A stretch of DNA of 64,000 nt, taken from the NCBI GenBank assembly GCA_018873245.2, contig JAEMBT020000003.1, positions 5,971,843 to 6,035,842 on the forward strand. Direction: 5' to 3'. The notes below the pieces were generated by a model that saw nothing but the letters and a program-made list of their open reading frames with translations, was not told the DNA's origin and searched no databases. Origin of the DNA: Archegozetes longisetosus (taxonomy: Eukaryota; Arthropoda; Arachnida; Sarcoptiformes; Trhypochthoniidae). How positions within the stretch are numbered: position 1 is the stretch's first letter; the number at the start of each line of letters is the position of its first letter. A program made the position numbers and the translations under genes. Positions 1 to 9,500 of the stretch are shown here, piece after piece.

Positions 1-54
1 TAATTATGTACATGAGCTAAACTAAAAATAAGCTAAAAGTCTTTATAAACTAAC

Positions 55-267
55 TTTTGCAAGGTAGCGGTTGATGTGTATCAAGCTCTGATAGATCTCC
101 AGTGGATTTAGTAGATCTCCATTGGCTGCCGTCGCAGTAAATCCTATAGCTTGTGAATGATCCTTCAAAAGAGTATCCAAGTTGGCATGAAAATTCTAAT
201 ACGCTTCCTCTAAACAGTTCTACCACTTTATTTGGTGGCGAGACCGACACTTTCTTGCACCCACGAG
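55..267 (-). CDS. Sushi gene exon 3: second CCP module, probably continues off window
   Basis: Acceptor TAAG ends at 268. Starting there in phase 1 puts the first CCP cysteine (GCKK) in frame, followed by SCQLGY, YCDGSQW and LPCK, which is the four-Cys CCP pattern. The exon end at 55 assumes use of donor GTTAGT (plus-strand 49-54), giving a symmetric 1-1 exon. If that donor is not used, translation stops at 52-50, one Ser codon later. The segment between Cys III and Cys IV is long and polar for a CCP. Confidence 0.65.
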
Positions 268-3132
268 CTTACCATAAATATATTACAATATTTGTTATTT
301 CAAATCATCTCACTTAGAAAATCAAATCAATCTATACAAGTCAGTAGTTTTCAAATTAGCTTAACATCATTTTATATATGTGAAAAATGTTTCATAGTCA
401 ATTTAATATGCTTTAATTCTAAGTGAATGAATCGGGAAATGTGTGCAAGGATAGATTATAAATTTATTGAAAATTTCCTATTTTAATCGTATTTCCTTAT
501 GATATCCTTCTGTTCTCAGTACTGAATCATTAAGCACCAAAACTCCAAGCGGATTCTCAAAGATACTGTCCTTAGACTATAAATGTTACAAAAATAAAAA
601 ATGTTACTATCTTTTTTGGAGTTGATTTGGCTTTTTGAATCGACTTCTTAAATTTATGTTACATTTTGGGAGGACATGGCCATTAATGTTGGATATACGT
701 CGCAAAATGTGATGAAACATTGAAGCGTTTTGTCAAAATGAGGCAAAAAAGGAGATAAGCTTTGAAGGCATGAGTGTTCAAGAGGATTTTCAATATAATT
801 TCAGACTTCAATTCAAAAGGCAACTGAAACAATAGGTTTGAACTATTTTATATGGGGTATTGAGATATTAAGGAGAAATAAAAGACAAATAGAACAGAGA
901 ATTGAAATTTATACACAACTGCTCTGCAGTCAGCAATAATTGAATCGCAATGGAAAACAAACACATCTATAAATGGAGGTTTTATGAAGAAAAATCTTTT
1001 CTAACCCACTTTGCACACAATTCAATGGAAAATAGTAGTTGATCGTAATCACTACTTATGAATATTTGTTGTTTTCTTAAACTTAAATTAGAGATATGTT
1101 CTCCCCTTTTTCACGTGAATCAAAAGTTGTATTTGCTTCTAAGAAATCAAGAATATAAGGTTGCACTTCGATTTATGGCTAGTGTAGGCAAAGGGTATTA
1201 AGGAGTCATGTGGTTACCTCAACGATGTTATACTACTTCTTGCTTGCTGTGTACTCTATTGCCTTTACCTGACTAAACTAAACTCTAGTAGTGGTAGTGG
1301 CAGTTTATTCAGTTACAATCAAATTGACTTATGTTTGCAAGTTTCTTATTGCTATTTCTATTATCAGGTTCGTGTCAAGTTCAGGCTATCACTTAACTAG
1401 CAATATGACTCCCAAAATATTTTCAACATATACTAAGATAATTTAAATTAAATTGATTCAATTAAGAAACAATGGTTTAAATTAATTTTGAACACTTTGG
1501 GAGTCATATTGTAAGTTAAGTGATAGCATAAATTTGACATAAACTTGACGTTGGAAACAGTAATATAAACATTGGGAGTAGTTCTGATCGTTGCATTGCT
1601 GAAAGATTGGCTACTAGAAAGAGCAATGCAAAACTTGCAAATGTAAGTCAATTTGACTGTAAGTAAAAATAGGTAAAGGGAATGACGCATATAGCAAGTA
1701 AGACGTAGTATAACAATGTTGAGGTAGCCACATGACCCTCTGATACTCTGCCTACACCAACCATAAACCGAGGCATAACCGAGTATAGTAAGTATGGCAT
1801 GGCAACCAATATTTTGCTATAGATGAATTATCATTTTGATAAAACATTTATTTGCTCAACCTATCAATCTGTCTATAATTGGATTATTTCTAAATTAAGT
1901 TTTAATGTTTCTCTTGAGAAATACAGGGTTTATGAGAATGAGAATGAGAATGAGAATGAGAATATCAAATTTGCACTGAAATACTGATCAATTGAAGTTC
2001 GAACTGTGAACTATTTGAGAATTGGCTGATTAACCAGAAGTTGACTTTGTTTGAAATGACCAAAAAGTCTAATCCTTCTAATCAGTATCTTTAAAACTAA
2101 GTCCTTTTTGAAAATAGGAGCTGTTCTGCTATTAATTAAAGAAAAAGTTGGCAAAAATAAAACTAAAAATACTTGAACTAAACGAACTGGAGTGATATTT
2201 AAGACGCATCTAATCCAAGTTACCTTCAATTAATTCAATGGCATTGGAGTGCATGTGAGTTACCTTACATTTGAGAATAGCTTACAATTTATTCATTAAG
2301 AAATAAAAGGTTTATTTCTGGTAATAAAGCTTTGAAAGCAAAGCACGATTCTATTGAAATGGCTTCAATGGTCTCACAAATAAAGAGTAACTGTTTTTTA
2401 CACCCGAATGCTGGCTTAGTATTGTTTAATTAGATTGACATGAAAATATTTGAATACTTTCACTCTTATTAAGTCTGATTTGGAATAATGAAGATTTGAA
2501 TATGATCAAGCTGTCATCTAACTGTAAAATTACAAAAGTGTATTAGTTACAAGTTATAATTGATAACTTGTAACCAAAACTGAGCTGCAATCAACTTGAA
2601 AAATACTAATAGAAAGTAGAATCTAATTAGTTGTTATAATAACATATTTGATAAGAGTAGACAGTTGTTGGTCTATATCATATTGAACGTTGTCTCACCG
2701 ACACAAATAGGCAAAGGATTACTCCATTTGCCTCGTATGCAAGTAGTAATACGATTTCCAATTAAGTCGAAGCCTTTATTGCACATAAACTTAGCGATTC
2801 TTCCCCTAGATCTCATTCTGACCCATCCGTTGTTAAGCGCATTTCTAATTAGAGGGCATCGCGCGCGTCCTTCTGCAACAACAAAATTAAGAAACACTTC
2901 AGTGTGAAAAGATCTGAAAAAGGATGACGAGAGGGACTATAATCGTATAGTATAGTAAATGATTATAAGCTTAAGTTAATACAGCATTACTGGAAACAGT
3001 GCTTTACTTACGCTTCGAGGATGGAGTAGTCAGAGGCGAATATAGACTGTCATCATCGGATTCTTCAATAGCGTACAGAAATGTTGACATGAATAACAGC
3101 ATTACAAAAACAAATAATACGTGCCAACCCAT
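55..3132 (-). CDS. Secreted sushi/CCP-domain protein gene, 5' part (3 exons seen)
   Basis: Minus-strand gene read as join(3132..3012, 2872..2699, 267..55). Exon 1 encodes a signal peptide (hydrophobic residues about 4-21) and a short acidic then Ser/Thr/Pro linker. Exons 2 and 3 each encode one sushi (CCP) module with four cysteines and the usual Trp before the last Cys. All three splice junctions are phase 1, and symmetric 1-1 exons are the classic arrangement of CCP modules. CCP modules bind proteins in extracellular spaces, so a secreted or cell-surface adhesion or complement-like role is expected. The gene probably continues past the left edge, because exon 3 ends at a good donor (GTTAGT) in phase 1 and I see no polyadenylation signal before position 1. 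A stop codon lies just past that donor (52-50), so a short two-CCP protein is the alternative. Synaptic CCP proteins such as Hikaru genki came to mind, but I cannot confirm a family. Confidence 0.72.
1166..1773. repeat. Diverged inverted duplication (long hairpin or foldback element)
   Basis: The left arm (about 1166-1425) reappears as its reverse complement in the right arm (about 1493-1773). Matching blocks include TTTATGGCTAGTGTAGGC versus TTTATGGTTGGTGTAGGC at the outer ends, GTCATGTGG then TACCTCAAC, GTTATACTAC, TCAAATTGACTTA, and at the inner ends GCTATCACTTAACT and AATATGACTCCCAAA. Arms differ by substitutions and by insertions of about 35 nt (left) and 70 nt (right). A spacer of about 65 nt separates them. 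No terminal target-site duplication or transposase was recognised. Confidence 0.85.
1933..1962. repeat. Hexanucleotide microsatellite (TGAGAA)5
   Basis: Five perfect tandem copies of TGAGAA lie in intron 2 of the sushi gene. Confidence 0.95.
2546..2574. repeat. Perfect 12-bp inverted repeat
   Basis: GTTACAAGTTAT and its exact complement ATAACTTGTAAC are separated by five bases (AATTG). It lies inside an intron of the sushi gene, so it could form a small stem-loop in that transcript. It could also be chance in AT-rich DNA. Confidence 0.85.
2699..2872 (-). CDS. Sushi gene exon 2: first CCP module
   Basis: The acceptor (TTGTTGTTGCAG) precedes 2872 and the donor GTGAGA follows 2699. The exon is phase 1 at both ends with 57 full codons. 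Four cysteines in CCP order (RARC, KFMC, TTC, PIC) and the KW-x4-P-x-C ending identify a sushi domain. Confidence 0.8.
3012..3132 (-). CDS. Sushi gene exon 1: start codon and signal peptide
   Basis: ATG at 3132-3130 opens 40 codons starting MGWHVLFVFVMLLFMSTFLY, a clear hydrophobic signal sequence. An acidic stretch (EESDDD) and an S/T/P-rich linker follow. The exon ends at 3012 in phase 1 against a strong donor (GTAAGT, plus-strand acttac at 3006-3011). Confidence 0.72.
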
Positions 3133-3826
3133 TTCCAACTCTATTTTATCACAATCTAACTTGTCATCACTAAAAAGTAATCCATGTTATTCTCACAACA
3201 AAATATAAAACATAATATCCAGAAAATTAGAGTCAGAATCGAGTCTAAATCAAGTTTTGCTCTTTACTCAAACTATTAATTGACTGGATTTAGAAAATGT
3301 GAGACGAAGTGAACTGAGAAAAGAGTGGAGTTGGCGACAAGGAAACGGATGTCCTGCTCACATATTGATTATTAAACTGTATGACTTACGCATTTTCAGC
3401 TCAGTTTATTAGCCTTATTTCCAAATTGAATTCTTAACACTAACGGTGGTACAAACTTATGGTATAAGTGATGACTTGTAGTGTTTGGTGTTGTGTTCAA
3501 TAGGAATAGCCTTTAGAGCTAATAAGACTAATACGTGAGAGCTGCGTTACTTTATTTGGTTGAGCTATAATTTATCAGTTTAGTGTTGCAATGACTGATG
3601 AAGGGAAATCATAAAGGTTCTATTGAAGTTTTTGTGGAAATACTGATTGTGATGGTCAGTGATAGCGATAAAGTGTACAAATGAGGTAGAGTAGTAAGAG
3701 CGCAAACGACAAAGTGCACATTTGTTCACCAAATTTGATTGATCTGGAAGAAAAATCTTAGCAGTACACTTGATATCTGCAAGTCCACTAATGGCCAGAT
3801 GCCTTACAGGGTCACCTAATATCGCG

Positions 3827-3856
3827 GTAATAGAGCTGACTGACGAGCTCTATTAC
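3827..3856. repeat. Perfect 11-bp inverted repeat
   Basis: GTAATAGAGCT pairs exactly with AGCTCTATTAC across an eight-base spacer (GACTGACG, itself a GAC-TGAC near-repeat). The site is about 700 bp upstream of the sushi gene start, in the shared intergenic region. Confidence 0.85.
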
Positions 3857-4752
3857 ACATATATATTTTATAAGAAGCATATAAGCTTATACTGTAGTTA
3901 GTATAACTCTATAGACATAAAACTCTACTCTAACCTAACTTATAATACAGTGCCATAATATAAATTGTACTTTGCTTTTTATAATACCATCAAAAATAGT
4001 GTAACTCGAAGCCAACATCGCACTAACATTGCTCTAAATTTGTTGCTTCTTTCCGAAATGACTGGAAATTTAGAAAATAATAATAATAAAAAATTCAACT
4101 GTCTACTTAGTTGAGCAATGTTTTTGGTTGTGCTGTTTTGGTCTTGTTTTAAGCTCAGCTTAAGGCATGTGTGAAAGTTGAGATCTTGCCAATGAACAAA
4201 AGCCTCTATAGAGACGATCAAAGATTAGGTGTAGATTGAAAATAGAGAGCTTGTGAGGCCTGTGGCGGACTAATAAATGGTTAGTTTAATAAAGTTTGTT
4301 GAGTAATAATCTTAGAGTGGAATTGGTATATTAGCATAAAAGCTGGAGTTGAGATTAAAACAATTTCAGCTAACTGAGTTATTGCTCTAAATAATTGACC
4401 TGACACTAGTTTTAAGCGCCGCCACTCAAAAAATCAATAGTGGCGACGGTTCAAATGGTTTTGCGATACTCTTTTAACCATGGCATTTATTGTTTTGCAT
4501 GATGGCTAGTGAATCCTAAAAGTGTTTGGTGTCATGCTTGGGGTTGTATCGCACGTATTGCATATTCCACTGCCTTATGTGCAAAGTATGAATCGAACAC
4601 TGCTGATAATAAATTTGCTGCCAAAACTTAATACGGCCAAACTTCTAATATATAGATATGAAGAGAAGAGTCATTTAAAGGACTGATAGTCAAGCGTAAA
4701 AGTTCAATTTGATTCAAAATGAATTTTCACTACTTTTTCATATGACACAGAG

Positions 4753-4820
4753 CTCTCTTCTCTTCTCTGACTTTGTAGTCGTTCTCTTCTCTTCTCCTCT
4801 ATTCTCTGACTTGTAGTGAC
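4753..4820. repeat. Duplicated pyrimidine-rich block
   Basis: CTCTCTTCTCTTCTCTGACT followed by TTGTAGTCG recurs in the next 39 bases as TCTCTTCTCTTCTC...CTCTGACTTGTAGTGAC. It is a tandem duplication with a short insertion in copy two. Confidence 0.7.
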
Positions 4821-5219
4821 TCTCTTTCCAACTCGAATCACATATACTGTAGGCTTCACAGCCAATGCATTAGACTTTCCGATCACGAAAAAGTTTATGG
4901 CATAAAAACCATGAAAATTATGGGCTAATACACCTGCATTGCAATGCTCGCCATTCTCTAGTGATAAAACTAGTATTAAATCAGCTCAACCTGTGTGTCA
5001 ATTTTTAGTGTGCATCTCACGCATACTGTAAAGAGGATAGAAGATAGACAGAATTCAGAGACCATATACGAGAGACCATTGAGAATAAGAGAATACTTTC
5101 AACTTCCATATAGGTTAAATATTAAATCTCCACATCAAAACAAGAGCTCGATCTTATTAAATTGGATTTCTCTTCAAATGCCCGAATAATTACAAACATC
5201 TATTTCAGGCATTAAATAG

Positions 5220-5309
5220 TTATGAGTATCTGAATAGTTACGGGTATTTGAATATCTACGAGTATCTGAATAGCTACGAGTATCTAGATAGCTACGAACA
5301 TCTGCAGAG
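5220..5309. repeat. 18-bp minisatellite, 5 copies
   Basis: Five consecutive 18-base units of the form CTACGAGTATCTGAATAG run through this interval, with the last units degenerate. Because 18 is a multiple of three, one plus-strand frame stays open through it (roughly 5158-5346) and would read as a Tyr/Leu/Ser/Asn repeat. There is no start codon or other coding evidence. Confidence 0.88.
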
Positions 5310-6295
5310 AAGTCCCGGTAACGCCATAATCCATGAAACAATGTAGGAAATGAAGCAAACCTTGATTTAGAAATGCATTTTTCGTTTGTCTCCTATTATC
5401 CTATTTTATAATCTTCTGTGTTTTGGCTGAATTTCGGTTATTTTGCAGTCAACTCCGCCCGAGCAAAGGTAAGACGACGCAGACGCAGAGTATTGTTGTT
5501 CGCAACTACCACATTCCACATTTCTTTTTGGCTTCCATCAACTTCTGCCGCTTTATGTGTTTGCTGTGATGTGTTTGCTATCAAAGGGTAGCACGAGTTT
5601 GAGTGAGAAGAGTGTCTTCAATGCTATGATACTAGTATAGTATAGCTTTAACTATGCCTGACTCTGACTTGCGTTCGCATCGCAGAACTGCTTCTTTTGG
5701 TCTGTGTTTACTAAACAAAAGCTTAAGCGTAAGAAACCATTCCGTCAACCATTGGATCTGATTTGATTGTCTGAAACTTGACATGAATTTTGTTTTGCAT
5801 TTATCACGTTTTAATCTCTGCAGTGGTGTAAAGCAGTGATTGTTGGAATTTATGGTGAAGTGTTTATTAAAATGGTTTGAGATGAAACAGCAAAACAGCA
5901 TCACATTAACTGTAATATATGCCGACAACAACCAGCGAGCAGTACATATGATTTTCGCAACTGAATTGAACTAATAAAAAGTATTAACTACTTCTTGCTC
6001 TCCATCACCACAAGCCAATTATATATGTGTTCAAATGGATATTTCGCCTTTTCTATGTCTACTTCTTCTTCAGTTACAATTGGCAAAAGCGCCGCGTTTT
6101 AGTTAACAGTTGTTTATGGCATTAACGCACAAAACATCACTGTATTGGTTGAAAATACGATTCCTCGACAAAATTGCGCTTAAGCTTACGTCGAAGAGAT
6201 GACTGCGTATTGTATTTAACTAAATATTAGACAATCATAAGAGTGCACATTAGGAACAAAAGGTTAAACGTTTCTAAACAACAAATACAAGTATT

Positions 6296-6547
6296 ATGTC
6301 TGCTGGTCAGCTTTTATGGATCTTAACATGTTTGTGGATGGGTTTAGTTATTTTATTAGCGACAATCTGCAGAGCAGAGGCAAACAAGTTATACATCGCG
6401 GGATTCTTCCCGACGAGCAAAGAGATCCTGCAAGGGTCGGTCGGGAGAGGTGTATTGCCTGCAGTTCAATTGGCTCTTCAGCACATCAACAATAGCCCAG
6501 CGATGTATCGCGGCTATCAACTTGACCTCGTTTGGAATAACACAAAG
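6296..6547 (+). CDS. GABBR2: GABBR2 exon 1: signal peptide and start of ectodomain
   Basis: It encodes residues 1-84. Residues 1-27 are a hydrophobic signal sequence with likely cleavage near A27-A29. [20 protein letters not shown] then begins lobe 1 of the ligand-binding fold. An in-frame TAA lies 21 nt upstream and A is at -3, which supports this start. A sequon (NNT, N81) lies at the end. Donor AAAG|GTAAGC, phase 0. Confidence 0.95.
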
Positions 6548-9500
6548 GTAAGCATAACATTTATGACCGAATATGAGCTAACACTCCAATTGCGTACAAC
6601 TTCTCACTCAACAGATTAAATACATATTAATCTCCTAAAAGCTCTATTCTCCACACATCTATTTATAATTAATTCAAAGCTAAAGTAATTAAACTTTGAT
6701 AGACTTTTTCATATGAATTCTTATTTGTGCGCAAATAATAGCAGGAGTATTAAGTCGTCACACGATAATCTTTATCTCTCGTTAATCTTTGGCATCAAAA
6801 AAATTCGTTACTCACTAAAGAGGGGCATTAGAGAAGACATAACTTAGATCTGATTGTAGAGAAAGTTGATAGGATGGAATGAAAGATCTCTGTAGAGTTC
6901 TGTAAAGATATACTATTATTTTTGTTGCACATCAAATAACTAGTTTGTTGACCATTCTTATCAATTGACATTATTTATTTAATTTATATTCCATTCCAAT
7001 AAAGTCCATTCATATTCAGATAATCACTTTGATTAGAAGGTAAAATCTATCGTTCAAATTCTGTTTGACTGATCAGTTATTCAGGTATTTCAATAATATT
7101 AATATTCATCTCTCCAATAGTCACGCTATTGTTTATCAAAACCAATTTCTTGCTATTACTTGCAGTCGACTTGTTGGTTATTTATAGTTAATAATTGTAA
7201 CCTTTGTCACCGATTGCAGATTAAAATGCTCTGTTTCCTGCCATCTCTATATCTATGCTTCTCCCATAGCATATCAATTCATCAAATTGTGGTGTACGTC
7301 AAATGCAATTTAATAACTTTTCTAATACGCTTTATGTGCTGTATATACTATATATGCTTTACATACTTTATATACTTTATACATTTGATATACTTTATAT
7401 GCCTAATACGCTTTATATTCTTTATATACCTTATATGCTTAATATGCATTCTATCCGTTCTAACGATTCTTTCGTGATTTTCAAAACTTACAGCTTATCT
7501 GATTTGGTTGTTTTGATTGACGTGAACAGATTATATCTTAATGCAGATCTGAAAAGTATTCAATTTAGCATGATTGTAATTATATAAATGATCAGTTTGA
7601 TAAATATTCAATCGAATTACCATTTCTTCTTCGCTAAATCACTATTATTTATCACTTAAGTTATTTGCGTTTCTCGTAGTAATAATTTACTTAGAAATGA
7701 GTTTTATAGCATTTATAAAGTATACAATTGAGTCGACAATTTAGTAAATTATAGAACAGACCAAATGCGGAGAGAACTAAGTAAATTAACATTGATTAAA
7801 ATATTAGTCTATAAACATGAATACCCGTATTTTGCAGATGCATCTTTTGCGATTTCAATCATTCGATAAACATTATTGAGGCCAAATATATTACAATTTT
7901 ACTCTAATTTGCATTTCACTCTCAATGTAGGGTTCAGTCAATTTACTATAATTTGAATGCATAGCAATTCCCAAGCATATGAAATGCCGCTTCAAAATGT
8001 GTCAATTTTTATCTAAATGCTACCCACACTAAGGATTGGATTAATTTTAACCTAATATCAATTAGATTTGCCTTAATTTGCAACAGAAATAAGAATTTAG
8101 GTGAATAAGTAGGCATTCTGTTATCATGATTTACACTGATGTTAATATTTCTCTGAGATAACGTGTTCGCCCCATCCCACCATTTATTTGAATTGTGCTC
8201 GTCATCTATCTGAGTCCAACTTCACATTGTCACCATAGATAGCAAACAATTGATTTTAATAGGATGAAAAGGCTAACCTTTCATATCTTTATATAGAAGT
8301 AGCCAATTCTTCAAATTTTTAGTCACTGCTTCCGATCTGAATGCCTCAGAGCTTTGTATGCCTCATATCAGGTCTTCTCTTCTCAAAAACGTTTGACACA
8401 TAGATTGAAGAAATGCTGAGAACTGTCGAAGCTTAAAAAACAAAACCAAATCTCATATTATCAGTATTTGTAATATTTGACTCTCGATTGTTCATATTGA
8501 CAATGTTTGCTTTGAGTGAGATATACTGTTTTCCTCAACTAATTAACCACATCTTTGAACGTTTCAAACTAGAACACATTATTAGATATGAAATTATGTT
8601 TTTCAAAGATATTGATTGCTTGCACAGAAAATGTGGTTAAATAATTTAGACAATTTCTATAAGTGTTTATGCTCAAATTTCAAGTAATCTTCTCAATCCC
8701 ATTACAGAATGTTGGATGAAAAATTTGCCAAACTAAATAAAATTTAATATTCTTAAGAACTCAACCATTTTCAACTGATAAGTTGCTTATAGATATTTTT
8801 TGATCATATACTCTGCATCGCTTAAGAACTGCGAGTTTCTTTTCGAGTGGAGCTTAAAGTTTTAAATAATGTAATTTTCTTTTTTAGTATAAAGATATAT
8901 AGCATCTAATATTCAAATGAGCAACTATTCGATCGGCCACTAGTCAGCACAGTGTCATTAGAGCCACCGATTGGAATCTCTTGTGCCATAATGAGTTATC
9001 TCTTTCGTGCTACGGGTTTACAGATAGCTCATTATTGCAGACATAATCCAATTTTAACGATCTATTTTTAGACTTTGAATTTCAACTTATAATGAAAAAA
9101 ATGAAATGAGAAAATAGTTCACTTGAATTAAGTGAATTGCTATTCGATCTGCAGCTCACACATTTTCATGAATAGCGTTTAAATGTTGGGATTTTGCTCT
9201 TAGTTGAGATAGTTGATATTGGAAAGAAGATTACAAAGAGTTTTATGATAAAACTATGATGTTTAGCTGGAGTGAAAAATTTGACTGACTCAATATATAA
9301 ATAAACGGATCTAGTGTAACAATCACTTACACTAAATTAAGTATTACTTCTAAAAGTAAATATCAATATAAGGTAGAATCTTGTACTTCCTTTTAAAATA
9401 CATTATCTGATTTACGTAAAGAAGTTTCTATCAAATTACAACTGATCAGAAGGAGAAAAGTTGAGAAGACTGGATCACTTTGCGGGACTTATGACTTGAT

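Larger units (their letters stand above)
268..2698. other. Intron 2 of the sushi gene
   Basis: This 2.4-kb intron holds a large diverged inverted duplication (about 1166-1773), a six-base microsatellite (1933-1962) and a perfect 12-bp hairpin (2546-2574). Open frames inside it, for example on the minus strand at 1448-1690 and 2011-2229, resemble no family I know and overlap the repeats. Confidence 0.6.
3133..6295. other. Intergenic region between divergent sushi and GABBR2 genes
   Basis: This 3.2-kb stretch separates two head-to-head genes and should hold both promoters. It contains an 11-bp hairpin (3827-3856), a duplicated pyrimidine tract (4753-4820), an 18-bp minisatellite (5220-5309) and a GC-richer patch near 5450-5530. 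Open frames of 60-99 codons (such as 5632-5931 minus) resemble no family I know. No convincing TATA box was located for either gene. Confidence 0.5.

Noticed and set aside
2999..3208. Plus-strand 69-codon frame
   Set aside because: It is the antisense shadow of the signal-peptide exon of the sushi gene, which has a clear leader, donor and phase agreement.
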